A stretch of 64,000 bases of DNA, from assembly GCF_041321155.1 (NCBI RefSeq), contig NZ_JBGGWB010000001.1, forward strand, positions 310,001 through 374,000, written 5' to 3'. The notes beneath the pieces were generated by a model. The model was not told the origin of the DNA, ran no database searches, and saw only the letters and a program-made list of their open reading frames with translations. Position 1 is the stretch's first letter, and every line of letters starts with the position of its first letter. Shown one piece after another: positions 41,874 through 50,165 of the stretch. This stretch comes from Sphingomonas sp. IW22 (GTDB lineage: Bacteria; Pseudomonadota; Alphaproteobacteria; Sphingomonadales; Sphingomonadaceae). Position numbers and translations under genes: made by a program.

Positions 41874-41910
41874 AAAAAAGGGGGCCGGTCGCCATGGACC
41901 GGCCCCCTTT
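41874..41910. terminator. Bidirectional terminator between yciB and sodB
   Basis: A perfect 11-bp stem GGGGGCCGGTC / GACCGGCCCCC with a six-base loop is flanked by AAAAAA on the left and TTT on the right. It can stop transcripts from both sides. Confidence 0.88.
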
Positions 41911-41925
41911 CCGCTTCCTGCTCGA

Positions 41926-42540
41926 TCAGGCAGTCGCGTCAGCGAAACGCTGCGACACAGTGTTCCAGTTCACCACGTCCCACCACGCCTTCAGATAGCC
42001 GGGGCGGTCGTTCTTGTAGGTCAGGTAATAGGCGTGTTCCCACACGTCATTGCCCAGAAGCGGCGTACCCTTCTTGTCGACCACGTCCATCAGCGGGTTG
42101 TCCTGGTTCGGGGTCGAGGTGATGGCCAGCTTGCCGGCCTCGTCCACGATTAGCCACGCCCAGCCCGAACCGAACTGGCCCGCGCCCTTGGTGTTGAATT
42201 CTTCCTTCAGCTTGTCCAGCCCGCCGAAATCGCGGTCGATGGCAGCCTGAAGCTCAGCCGACGGCTGACCGCGATCAGCGGCGGGGGCCATCGTCTTCCA
42301 GAAGAAATCATGGTTCCAGTAACCACCGCCATTGTTCCGCACCATGGCGGAGGCGGAGGAGATGTTGGCCAGGATTTCCTCGATCGACTTGCCCGACAGG
42401 CCGTCCTTCTCGACGCCCTCGTTCAGCTTGGCGGTATAGGCAGCGTGGTGCTTGTCGTGGTGGAACGTCATCGTTTCCTTGTCGATGGTCGGTTCCAGCG
42501 CGTCATAAGCATAAGGCAGCGGCGGCAGTTCGAAGGCCAT
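41926..42540 (-). CDS. sodB: Superoxide dismutase [Fe]
   Basis: This cytoplasmic enzyme converts superoxide to peroxide and oxygen. The four metal ligands are visible: two His in MTFHHDKHH and WNHDFFWK, plus Asp and His in DVWEHAYYL. The N-terminal [18 protein letters not shown], the [10 protein letters not shown] segment and the absence of Mn-type replacements suggest the Fe (SodB) subtype, but metal choice cannot be settled from sequence. The ATG at 42540 has a strong GGAGGG ribosome site. It is 204 residues and monocistronic, convergent with yciB. Confidence 0.94.
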   Translation of the reverse strand: MAFELPPLPYAYDALEPTIDKETMTFHHDKHHAAYTAKLNEGVEKDGLSGKSIEEILANISSASAMVRNNGGGYWNHDFFWKTMAPAADRGQPSAELQAAIDRDFGGLDKLKEEFNTKGAGQFGSGWAWLIVDEAGKLAITSTPNQDNPLMDVVDKKGTPLLGNDVWEHAYYLTYKNDRPGYLKAWWDVVNWNTVSQRFADATA

Positions 42541-42737
42541 GATCTTTCCCTCCTTGGGGTTTTGGCTTCTCAAGGGTTCGGCGAAGGAACGCCGTCGGCC
42601 TTCAATGGGTCCGTCCAATTCGTTTCGCAACCGTGCCGTGCGATAAATCCGGCCCTGCGGTTGATCGTGCGCGCCCGACATGGGAGGAGGCCGTTCCGCA
42701 CGTAACGACCGCAACAAACGGGGAGAACCGCGCGATC

Positions 42738-44138
42738 ATGTCGATCCTTGGACCACGCAAGACGCTGGGCGGCGCCGCAGCGCCGGGCGGCAGCCTGAAA
42801 AAAACACTGGGCTGGCCGCATCTGATCGCATTGGGAGTCGGCGCCATCGTCGGCACCGGCATCTACACGCTGATCGGGGTCGGCGCCGAACGCGCGGGTC
42901 CGGCAGTGATCCTCGCCTTTGTGATCGCGGGGGCGGTCTGCGCCTGTGCCGCACTTGCCTATGCCGAACTGGCGACGCTGATCCCGGCGGCGGGCAGCGC
43001 CTATACCTTCAGCTATACTGCCATGGGGGAGACGATCGCGTGGATCGTCGGATGGGCGCTGATCATCGAATATTCGCTGGTCTGTTCGACCGTCGCCGTC
43101 GGCTGGTCGGGCTATCTGGTCGGCTGGATCCAGTCCGCGGGCATTGACCTGCCCACGGCGTTGCTCGCGGGGCCGCATGCCGGCGGCGTATTCAACCTGC
43201 CCGCCGTGCTCGTCGCGCTGGCGGTGATGAGCCTGCTGATCGCAGGCACACGCGAAAGCGCGACGCTGAACATCGTCCTGGTGGTCATCAAGATGACCGC
43301 GCTGACCGTGTTCATCGTTTTTGCCCTGCCCGCGTTCGATGCGGACAATCTCCAGCCCTTCATGCCCTATGGCTTCGGCTCGACGGAGATTGACGGGACC
43401 AAGCGCGGAGTGATGGCAGCCGCCGCAATCGTGTTCTTCGCCTTTTACGGCTTCGATACGGTGGCGACCTCAGCCGAAGAGACGAAGAATCCAGGCCGCG
43501 ACCTCAAGATCGGCATCATCGGTTCGATGATCGCCTGCACCGCGATCTACATGATCATCGCCTTTGCTGCCGTGGGCGCAATGCCATATCTGGAACTTGC
43601 GGATTCTCCTGAGCCGCTGGCGCTGGTGCTCCGCTCGCTGGGTCAGGTGACCGCGTCACAGGCGATCGCACTGGCGGCCGTTGTCGCGCTGCCGTCGGTT
43701 ATCCTGGTGTTCATGTACGGGCAAAGCCGCGTGTTCTTCACCATGGCGCGCGACGGCCTGTTGCCGCAGAGCCTGGCCAAGCTGAGCAGCAATGGCGCGC
43801 CCGTTCGCATCACGATCCTGTCAGGCCTAGTCAGTGCGACGATCGCGGGCTTCTTCCCGATCGACGAACTGGCGGAATTGGCCAATGCAGGCACGCTGGT
43901 CGCCTTTACGTCGGTGGCAGCGTGCATGATGATCCTACGTCGCCGCGCACCGGATGCGCCGCGCCTGTTCCGTTGCCCGCAACCCTATCTGGTCGGATCG
44001 CTGGCAATTCTGGGCTGTCTGTATCTGTTCTTCAGCCTGCCTTCGACCACGCTGGTGCGCTTTGCCATCGCCACGGTGATCGGGCTGTGCATCTATCTGG
44101 CCTATGGCCGGCGTAACAGCCGCCTGACGGCAGGCTGA
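42738..44138 (+). CDS. APC-superfamily amino-acid permease
   Basis: This 466-residue inner-membrane transporter has about twelve helices. The family signature lies at GWPHLIALGVGAIVGTGIYT (first helix), with LIPAAGSAYTFSYTAMGE, the central IVFFAFYGFDTVATSAEETK and FTSVAACMMILRRRAPDAPR. It resembles the CAT/YfnA cationic and neutral amino-acid permeases; substrate identity is uncertain. The ATG at 42738 has GGGGAG twelve bases upstream. An upstream in-frame extension is arginine-rich and unlike the family. It is divergent from sodB. Confidence 0.9.
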   Translation: MSILGPRKTLGGAAAPGGSLKKTLGWPHLIALGVGAIVGTGIYTLIGVGAERAGPAVILAFVIAGAVCACAALAYAELATLIPAAGSAYTFSYTAMGETIAWIVGWALIIEYSLVCSTVAVGWSGYLVGWIQSAGIDLPTALLAGPHAGGVFNLPAVLVALAVMSLLIAGTRESATLNIVLVVIKMTALTVFIVFALPAFDADNLQPFMPYGFGSTEIDGTKRGVMAAAAIVFFAFYGFDTVATSAEETKNPGRDLKIGIIGSMIACTAIYMIIAFAAVGAMPYLELADSPEPLALVLRSLGQVTASQAIALAAVVALPSVILVFMYGQSRVFFTMARDGLLPQSLAKLSSNGAPVRITILSGLVSATIAGFFPIDELAELANAGTLVAFTSVAACMMILRRRAPDAPRLFRCPQPYLVGSLAILGCLYLFFSLPSTTLVRFAIATVIGLCIYLAYGRRNSRLTAG

Positions 44139-44142
44139 GGCG

Positions 44143-44316
44143 TCAGACCGTCCAGATCAGGACGTTGACCAATGTGACAAAGGCTGCGGCGAGCATCAGA
44201 ACCGGTTTCTGACGCTCGCCGCGTCTCCATAGCGCGATTGCCCCGACGACCAGCGCGAACACGCCGATCATCGCGATCGCCAATAATGCAGAGGCCAGCC
44301 CGTTGGGCGCGGGCAT
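44143..44316 (-). CDS. Small two-helix membrane protein coupled to the dehydratase (57 aa)
   Basis: This short frame (57 residues) starts MPAPNGLASALLAIAMIGVF, continues through ALWRRGERQK and ends with VTLVNVLIWTV. Two transmembrane helices flank a basic loop. Its ATG shares one base with the upstream dehydratase stop (TGATG), a sign of translational coupling. It has a clear protein-like composition and lies outside the shadow of other genes. No family recognised. Confidence 0.65.
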   Translation of the reverse strand: MPAPNGLASALLAIAMIGVFALVVGAIALWRRGERQKPVLMLAAAFVTLVNVLIWTV

Positions 44317-45308
44317 CACAGCGCCTCCGCCAGTGACGCATGTGCCGTATCCGCCAGCACATGGGCATAATCGGCCATGTCGGTATTGCCGCCGGACAAC
44401 AGCACCAGCGTACCGGGCAGCGGCTCGACGCGCCGCGCCAACAGCGCCGCCAACGCGACTGCCCCGCCCGGCTCTACCACCAACCGCAGCTTGGCCGCTG
44501 CCCGTCGCTGCGCCGTGCGCACCTCTTCCTCGCTGACAGCGACGCCGCGCGCATCGCGGCGTGCCAGCACCTCGAACGTGCGTTCGCTGACGCGCATGGT
44601 CTGAAGTGCGTCGCATGCGGTCGGCGGCGGGTCATCGCGCACTGGCTCGATCCATCCTGCCTCAAGGCTGCGGGCCATATCGTCCCACCCCTCGGGCTCA
44701 GCGGTGACGATGGCCGCGTCGGGCAGCGCCAGCGCCAGGCCGGCAGCCAGCCCGCCGCCACCACAGGGCGTGACAACCCGCGAAATCGCGCCGAACCCAA
44801 TGGATTCGGCCTGCTTCGCCGCCTCGACCCCGGCGCTGCCCTGCCCTTCGATGATCCAGGCGTCGTCGAAACTGGGCACCAGCACAGCGCCGCGCGCATG
44901 GGCCAGATGAGCTGCGATTTTCTCCCTGCTTTCGGTCTTTCGATCATAGGGAACCAGTTCGGCCCCCATGGCCAAGGTGGCGTCGCGTTTGACCTTCGGG
45001 GCGTCGCTTGGCATAACGATCACAGAGGGCATGCCCAGCCGCCGTGCTGCCCAGGCTACGCCCTGCGCGTGATTGCCGGACGAAAACGCAACCACGCCCT
45101 TTGCCCGGTCCTCTGCCGCGATAGCGGTCAGTCGATGCCAGGCGCCGCGCAACTTGAACGCACCCATCGGTTGCAGGCATTCGGCCTTGAAGGCCACGGG
45201 GGTTCCATGCACCTCGGCGACGATCAATGGCGTTGGCGGCAATATCGCCGCCACCTTTGCTGCGGCATCACGGACACCGGCCCGGGTCGGTTGTCGCAAG
45301 AACGTCAC
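44316..45308 (-). CDS. Threonine/serine dehydratase-like PLP enzyme
   Basis: This fold-type II PLP enzyme (330 residues) resembles threonine dehydratase and serine racemase. PLP-site motifs are MGAFKLRGAW (Schiff-base Lys), FSSGNHAQGVAWAARRLG, TPCGGGGLAAGLALAL (phosphate-binding glycine loop) and LLSGGNTD. It lacks an ACT-type regulatory domain, so it is the short catabolic form. A GGAGG ribosome site six bases before the GTG at 45308 decides the start. It is divergent from the decarboxylase gene and coupled to a 57-residue membrane protein. Confidence 0.88.
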   Translation of the reverse strand: MTFLRQPTRAGVRDAAAKVAAILPPTPLIVAEVHGTPVAFKAECLQPMGAFKLRGAWHRLTAIAAEDRAKGVVAFSSGNHAQGVAWAARRLGMPSVIVMPSDAPKVKRDATLAMGAELVPYDRKTESREKIAAHLAHARGAVLVPSFDDAWIIEGQGSAGVEAAKQAESIGFGAISRVVTPCGGGGLAAGLALALPDAAIVTAEPEGWDDMARSLEAGWIEPVRDDPPPTACDALQTMRVSERTFEVLARRDARGVAVSEEEVRTAQRRAAAKLRLVVEPGGAVALAALLARRVEPLPGTLVLLSGGNTDMADYAHVLADTAHASLAEAL

Positions 45309-45369
45309 AAATCGCCTCCGAACGCAAAAAAACCCGCAGAATCGCTTTACACCCCGGGGGTCGGATCCT

Positions 45370-45456
45370 ATGTGCACCCCCCGCTGCCCCATGGGACTTC
45401 CAACCGCAAGGCAGCTTTTGTCACCGTATGCCGAAAGGCAATTGGAGGTCCCTTGA
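45370..45456 (+). CDS. Possible leader peptide of the decarboxylase (28 codons)
   Basis: A short frame from ATG 45370 (or the in-frame ATG 45391) to TGA 45454-45456 begins MCTPRCPMGLP and ends QLEVP. It spans both crossing helices and the Shine-Dalgarno, and its stop precedes the proposed TTG start by one base. Upstream ribosome sites are weak. It may be a translated regulator or a chance frame in the RNA. Confidence 0.35.
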   Translation: MCTPRCPMGLPTARQLLSPYAERQLEVP

Positions 45457-45457
45457 A
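45370..45457 (+). promoter_or_regulatory. Structured decarboxylase leader with SD-hiding pseudoknot
   Basis: GGGACTTCCAA (45393-45403) can pair over 11 bp (one U-G) with TTGGAGGTCCC (45442-45452), covering the GGAGG ribosome site. A second helix, GCTGCC (45383-45388) with GGCAGC (45410-45415), crosses it as a pseudoknot or alternative fold. Inside the loop lies a GCC-GAAA-GGC mini-hairpin (45430-45439). The alphaproteobacterial speF RNA motif is known upstream of such genes; whether this is that motif needs a covariance search. Confidence 0.6.
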
Positions 45458-46657
45458 TTGGCCGAATATCATCGCGCGCTGGGGGTAGCTCACACCCTTC
45501 GACCGGTTCAGCCGGTAACGCTGGTTCGTCCGCACGCTGCGGCTCGTGCGGCCCGTTTCTTCGTCGAGAAGTTTCCGGGTCGGACGCTTTATGCCGTCAA
45601 GGCGAACCCGTCGCCCGACCTGCTCCAGATCCTGTGGGATAATGGAGTGACTCATTACGACGTCGCGTCGATTGGCGAAGTGCGACTGGTGTCGCGCACG
45701 CTGCCCGATGCCACGCTTTGCTTCATGCACCCGGTCAAGGCCGAGGAGGCGATTGCCGAGGCTTATTTCAAGCACGGCGTCCGCACCTTCTCGCTCGACA
45801 CGATCGAGGAGCTGGAAAAGATCGTGCGCGCCACGCAGGGCGCCGATGATCTGACGTTGTGCGTGCGTATCCGCGTGTCGTCCGACCTGTCCAAGCTCAG
45901 CCTCGCGTCCAAGTTCGGCGCCGGCCCCGGTGAAACCAAGGAACTGCTGTTCGCGGCCCGTCAGGCCGCTGATACGCTGGGCATCTGCTTCCATGTCGGC
46001 AGTCAGGCCATGTCGCCCGACGCCTATTCGCAGGCGATGGAGCGCGTACGCGCGGCGATCGTCGAAGCGGCGATCACGGTCGACGTGATCGACGTGGGTG
46101 GCGGTTTCCCGTCGGCCTATCCGGGCATGGAGCCGCCGCCGCTGGAGCGTTATTTCGAGACGATCCATCGTGCGTTTGAAAGCCTGCCGATCTCCTATTC
46201 GGCAGAGCTGTGGGCCGAACCGGGTCGGGCGCTGTGCGCGGAATATAGCTCGCTGATCGTGCGCGTCGAAAAGCGCCGCGGGGACGAGTTGTACATCAAC
46301 GACGGCGCCTATGGCGCGCTGTTCGACGCGGCGCATGTCGGCTGGCGCTTTCCCGTCCAGCTGCTGCGTGAGCCGGACAGTCGGGCCAAGGACATGCCCT
46401 TCAGCTTCTATGGCCCAACCTGCGACGATCTGGACCATATGGCGGGACCGTTCGAACTGCCGGCGGATATGCAGGCGGGGGACTATATCGAAGTCGGGAT
46501 GCTCGGCGCCTATGGCTCGGCCATGCGCACCGCGTTCAACGGCTTTGGCACTGACGAGACCATCGAAGTGACCGACGAGCCGATGGCCACGCTCTATGCG
46601 GGGCTGGAGGACGAAGTCGACAGCGGCAACGTGGTGCGCCTAGGCGCACGTCGCTGA
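45458..46657 (+). CDS. Ornithine/lysine decarboxylase (fold III PLP)
   Basis: This alanine-racemase-fold PLP enzyme decarboxylates ornithine to putrescine (or lysine to cadaverine). Motifs are GRTLYAVKANPSPDLL (PLP-binding Lys), FCFHVGSQ-type GICFHVGSQAMSPDAYSQA, IDVGGGFPSAYPGM (phosphate-binding), AEPGRALC and YGPTCDDLD with the substrate-binding Cys-Asp. TTG at 45458 is preferred because GGAGG (45444-45448) is nine bases upstream and because the leader frame ends just before it. ATG 45428, ten codons earlier, has no ribosome site. The protein has 399 residues. A hairpin terminator follows. Downstream on the other strand lie spermidine-pathway genes. Confidence 0.9.
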   Translation: MAEYHRALGVAHTLRPVQPVTLVRPHAAARAARFFVEKFPGRTLYAVKANPSPDLLQILWDNGVTHYDVASIGEVRLVSRTLPDATLCFMHPVKAEEAIAEAYFKHGVRTFSLDTIEELEKIVRATQGADDLTLCVRIRVSSDLSKLSLASKFGAGPGETKELLFAARQAADTLGICFHVGSQAMSPDAYSQAMERVRAAIVEAAITVDVIDVGGGFPSAYPGMEPPPLERYFETIHRAFESLPISYSAELWAEPGRALCAEYSSLIVRVEKRRGDELYINDGAYGALFDAAHVGWRFPVQLLREPDSRAKDMPFSFYGPTCDDLDHMAGPFELPADMQAGDYIEVGMLGAYGSAMRTAFNGFGTDETIEVTDEPMATLYAGLEDEVDSGNVVRLGARR

Positions 46658-46672
46658 TCGGTTGAAGCGAAC

Positions 46673-46714
46673 AAAAAGGGCGGCGAGAGTGTAATGCTCT
46701 CGCCGCCCTTTTTT
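46673..46714. terminator. Bidirectional terminator between the decarboxylase and LysE genes
   Basis: A perfect 12-bp stem GGGCGGCGAGAG / CTCTCGCCGCCC with a 7-base loop is flanked by AAAAA on the left and TTTTTT on the right. Confidence 0.93.
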
Positions 46715-46744
46715 GCGGGTTTGTAACATGACCCGCCACGGCCT

Positions 46745-47374
46745 TCAGGCCGGCTTCGCTTTCAGCAAGGCGAGGCCAAAGCCAATAAAGATGACTCCCG
46801 TCACCCGGTCAAAAGCCAGCTTGATCGACGGCCTTTTCAAAAAGCGGGCAAAGGATCGCCCGCCCAGCGCATAGACACCATACCAAAAGGCCTCGACGAC
46901 GGCGAAGGTCGCAACCAATATGGCGAATTGCGGCACTTTCGGCTCAGCCGGATCGACGAACTGCGGGAGGAAGGCTGCCGCGAACAGGATCAGTTTGGGA
47001 TTGCTGATGCCGATGGCAAAACCACCGCGAAAGACGGTTGCCTGCGACACGCTTGGCATCAGGTCACCCTCACCGACATCCAGCGGCATCACGTGGGTGC
47101 GCCATGCCTTGATGCCAAGAAAGACCAGATAGGCAGCGCCGGCATAGCGAAGCACCTCGAACGCGCCGGGCACCGCCAGCAGCAGGGTCGTTAAGCCAGC
47201 CGCCGACATGGTCAGGATGGTCACCACAGCCGAGAGGCACCCCGCCATCGCCGCCATGCTTCGCTTCAGTCCCATATCAAGGGACCGGGTCATGACGTGG
47301 AGCATATTCGGTCCGGGCGTCCCCGACAGCAGGAACACCGCCCCGACAAAGAGCCACCAGGTCTGAAGCGCCAT
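46745..47374 (-). CDS. LysE/RhtB-family exporter
   Basis: This 209-residue inner-membrane exporter has five to six helices and the family opening LLSGTPGPNMLHVMTRSLDM. The segments AGAAYLVFLGIKAWR and FRGGFAIGISNPKLILFAAA match the family. Members export lysine, threonine, homoserine or related compounds. Its position beside the decarboxylase and spermidine genes allows a role in exporting polyamines or basic amino acids, but this is inference. It is convergent with the decarboxylase gene. Confidence 0.88.
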   Translation of the reverse strand: MALQTWWLFVGAVFLLSGTPGPNMLHVMTRSLDMGLKRSMAAMAGCLSAVVTILTMSAAGLTTLLLAVPGAFEVLRYAGAAYLVFLGIKAWRTHVMPLDVGEGDLMPSVSQATVFRGGFAIGISNPKLILFAAAFLPQFVDPAEPKVPQFAILVATFAVVEAFWYGVYALGGRSFARFLKRPSIKLAFDRVTGVIFIGFGLALLKAKPA

Positions 47375-47418
47375 TTCGATATCCTTTTAGCCGCTGCACG
47401 CCGCGCGGGCGGGGCGCG

Positions 47419-47448
47419 CAACGACAGAGCGCCCAACGACAGGGCGCG
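47419..47448. repeat. Two near-identical 15-base direct repeats
   Basis: CAACGACAGAGCGCC is followed at once by CAACGACAGGGCGCG between the LysE and nspC genes. The tandem pair may be slippage or a tandem operator; evidence for function is weak. Confidence 0.35.
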
Positions 47449-47514
47449 AAGTCGATCGCCGATGAGCGTCAGCGCGCATCACCTCGCCGGAAGCATTCGC
47501 GACTTGATCTGTCC

Positions 47515-48726
47515 TCAGGACAATCGGTCCCGAAAGGTCTCCCACCCGAATTCGCGCACCATCTCAAGGCTATCGTCGCGCGAGTCCCACAGGGCGATCG
47601 CGGGCAAGGGCACGCCGTTGAAGGTCGTGGTCTTGACCATCGAATAATGCGCCTGATCGAGGAAGGCGATACGCTGGCCCGGCTCCGGCCGTTCGGCAAA
47701 GCGATATTCGCCGATGATGTCGCCCGCCAAGCAGGATGGTCCGCCAAGGCGCACGGTCACGCCCTCCCCTTCCGGCATTTCGCCGATCATGGCGGGGCGG
47801 TAGGGGGCCTCGATCACGTCGGGCATGTGGCAGGTCGCGGAGATGTCGACGATGCCGACGGGCATGCCGTTGTCGATAACGTCGACCACCTCCCCCACCA
47901 GGATGCCAGCGTCGAAGGCAATTGCCTCACCCGGTTCCAGATACAGGTCCAGCCCGGTGTCGCGCTTCACCTGCCGCAGGAACTCGACCAGATCGTCGCG
48001 CTGGTAATCGGCGCGGGTGATGTGGTGCCCGCCGCCGAAGTTCAGCCACGACAGTTGATCGAGGAACGGCGCGACGCGCGGCGCCAGCGCTTCCCATGTG
48101 CGGCGCAGCGGTGGAAAGTCCTGTTCGCACAGCGAATGGACGTGCAGGCCCGTGACGCCCTCCAGATCGGCCGCCGCAAGCTGGTCCGCCGGATGGCCAA
48201 GGCGCGAATGCGGCTGGGCCGGGTCGTATTTCGGCACCTCCCCCTCGGCATGCATGGGGTTCAGGCGCAAGCCCACGTCAAAGCGCGCACCATCGGCCCG
48301 CGCCGCTGCCAGTTCGGCGCCGAAACGGCGATGCTGGCCGGGCGAGTTGAAGATGACGTGGTGGGACAGGGCGCAAACCTCTGCAATTTCATGCGCCTTG
48401 TACCCGGCACAGAAGGTCGCGACCTCCCCGGAATAATGGCCCGCCGCCAGTCGCGCTTCCCACAGGCCCGACGTGGCGGTGCCGTCAAGATAACGGCCCA
48501 CCAGATCGCCGAGCGACCACATCGCAAACGCCTTGAGCGCCAGCAGCAGCTTGATGCCCGCCCGGTCGCGCACATCGGCCAGAATGGTCAGATTGCGCTC
48601 GATCGCGGCCTTGTCGACGACGAAGCACGGGCTGGGCACGCGGTTCAGGTCGAAATTGGCGAACGCGCCCGCGCCACCCGACTTGGTTGTCATGGGTGCC
48701 GCAGCGCGGGTGTCGTCGGGTTTCAT
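47515..48726 (-). CDS. nspC: Carboxynorspermidine/carboxyspermidine decarboxylase
   Basis: This fold III PLP decarboxylase forms spermidine from carboxyspermidine (or norspermidine from carboxynorspermidine). Its 403 residues begin with VPSPCFVVDKAAIERNLTIL. KLLLALKAFAMWSL has the PLP Lys and SWLNFGGGHHITRADY is the phosphate-binding loop. YLEPGEAIAFDAG, LGGPSCLAGD (active-site Cys) and FLDQAHYSMVKTTTFNG follow. Partner enzyme: the next gene upstream on the same strand. An alternative start lies eleven codons later. Confidence 0.93.
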   Translation of the reverse strand: MKPDDTRAAAPMTTKSGGAGAFANFDLNRVPSPCFVVDKAAIERNLTILADVRDRAGIKLLLALKAFAMWSLGDLVGRYLDGTATSGLWEARLAAGHYSGEVATFCAGYKAHEIAEVCALSHHVIFNSPGQHRRFGAELAAARADGARFDVGLRLNPMHAEGEVPKYDPAQPHSRLGHPADQLAAADLEGVTGLHVHSLCEQDFPPLRRTWEALAPRVAPFLDQLSWLNFGGGHHITRADYQRDDLVEFLRQVKRDTGLDLYLEPGEAIAFDAGILVGEVVDVIDNGMPVGIVDISATCHMPDVIEAPYRPAMIGEMPEGEGVTVRLGGPSCLAGDIIGEYRFAERPEPGQRIAFLDQAHYSMVKTTTFNGVPLPAIALWDSRDDSLEMVREFGWETFRDRLS

Positions 48727-48835
48727 GCGAGGGTCCCCAAAAGATTGTTCGCGCCGATCCTGTCGAACGACCGCACCGGCGTGCGGCGCAGCGTTTCGAC
48801 AGGTTCGACACGAACCAATTCGCCTTGTCAGCGCG

Positions 48836-50041
48836 TCAGAAGCGCAGCGGCTCCGGCAGTTCCTTGACCTGCCAGGGCAGGCCGTGCTGGTTCAGCATGT
48901 CCATGAACGGATCGGGATCGAACTGTTCCATGTTGAACACGCCTTCACCCCGCCAATGGCCGTTCAGCATCAGCGCGGCGCCGATCATCGCCGGCACGCC
49001 GGTGGTGTAGCTGACCGCCTGATTGCCGGTTTCAGCATAGGCGTCCTCATGGTCGCAGACATTATAGACATAGACGGTCTTTTCCTGACCATCCTTGGTC
49101 CCGGTCGCGATGTCGCCGATATTGGTCTTGCCCTTGGTCGTCTCACCCAGGGTCGACGGTTCGGGCAGAACGGCCTTCAGGAACTGAAGCGGGATGATCT
49201 CGCGGCCCTCATAGATGACCGGCTCGATCGAGGTCATGCCGACATTCTGCAGCACCCGCAGATGCGTCAGATACTGCTCGCCAAAGGTCATCCAGAAACG
49301 TGCGCGCTTGATCTCCGGGATGTGCTTGACGAGGCTTTCCAGTTCCTCGTGATACATCAGGTACATGTTCTTCGCGCCGACCTGGTCGAAGATGAACACC
49401 TGACGCTCCGACAGGGCCGGGGTTTCGACCCAATCGCCCTGTTCCCAGTGACGCGCTGGCGCGGTCACTTCCCGGATGTTGATTTCCGGGTTGAAGTTGG
49501 TCGCGAAATGCTGGCCGTGATCCCCGCCATTACAATCGAGAATGTCCAGCGTCTCGATCGTGTCGAGCAGATGCTTCTTGATATAGGTTGCGAACACGCT
49601 CGTCACGCCGGGGTCGAAGCCCGAACCCAGCAGCGCCATCAGCCCTGCTTCCTTGAACCGATCCTGATAGGCCCATTGCCAGCCATATTCGAACTTCGCC
49701 TCGTCGCGCGGTTCGTAATTGGCGGTGTCGAGATAATCGACGCCGGTCTTCAGGCACGCTTCCATCAGGTTCAGGTCCTGATAGGGCAGCGCCAGGTTGA
49801 CGAGCAGCTTGGGCTTGACCTGATCGATCAGGCGCGCGGTCGCATCAACATCGTCCGCATCGACCTCAGCCGTGGCGATGTTCGCGCCGGAGCGCTCCTT
49901 CACCGATTGGGCGATGGCATCGCATTTGAACTTGCGACGGCTGGCAAGCGTGATCTTGCCGAACAATTCGGGATTCTTTGCCATCTTGTGCACCGCGACC
50001 GACGATACGCCGCCCGCACCGATCACCAGAACGTCTTTCAC
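48836..50041 (-). CDS. Saccharopine dehydrogenase family: carboxynorspermidine/carboxyspermidine synthase
   Basis: This 401-residue NAD(P)-dependent enzyme condenses putrescine or diaminopropane with aspartate semialdehyde to give carboxyspermidine or carboxynorspermidine. The Rossmann start VLVIGAGGVSSVAVHKMAKN is followed by LASRRKFKCDAIAQSV and QVKPKLLVNLALPYQDLNLM. DYLDTANYEPRDEAKFEYGW and ALLGSGFDPGVTSVFATYIK also match. The start is GTG at 50041, giving VKDVLVIGAGG; upstream in-frame codons overlap the divergent esterase region and are not family-like. It is on the same strand as nspC, 109 bases upstream of it. This makes a SAM-free spermidine route likely. Confidence 0.92.
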   Translation of the reverse strand: MKDVLVIGAGGVSSVAVHKMAKNPELFGKITLASRRKFKCDAIAQSVKERSGANIATAEVDADDVDATARLIDQVKPKLLVNLALPYQDLNLMEACLKTGVDYLDTANYEPRDEAKFEYGWQWAYQDRFKEAGLMALLGSGFDPGVTSVFATYIKKHLLDTIETLDILDCNGGDHGQHFATNFNPEINIREVTAPARHWEQGDWVETPALSERQVFIFDQVGAKNMYLMYHEELESLVKHIPEIKRARFWMTFGEQYLTHLRVLQNVGMTSIEPVIYEGREIIPLQFLKAVLPEPSTLGETTKGKTNIGDIATGTKDGQEKTVYVYNVCDHEDAYAETGNQAVSYTTGVPAMIGAALMLNGHWRGEGVFNMEQFDPDPFMDMLNQHGLPWQVKELPEPLRF

Positions 50042-50165
50042 CTGACAGCCTTTCGCGCAAATAAGATAGCGGCCCCATATGGGACCGGGGCTCAGGATGC
50101 AAAGCCTCGCGTTCGGATATGAAGCCACGATGACATTATGGCGTAATAGTGAAAGGCGGTTGGAG

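Noticed and set aside
45428..45457. ATG 45428 as start of the decarboxylase
   Set aside because: No ribosome site precedes it and it lies inside the loop closed by the SD-hiding helix. TTG 45458 has GGAGG at nine bases. I keep it as an alternative only.
47419..47448. Tandem 15-base repeat as a regulatory array
   Set aside because: Only two copies with mismatches in GC-rich spacer DNA; slippage is enough to explain it.
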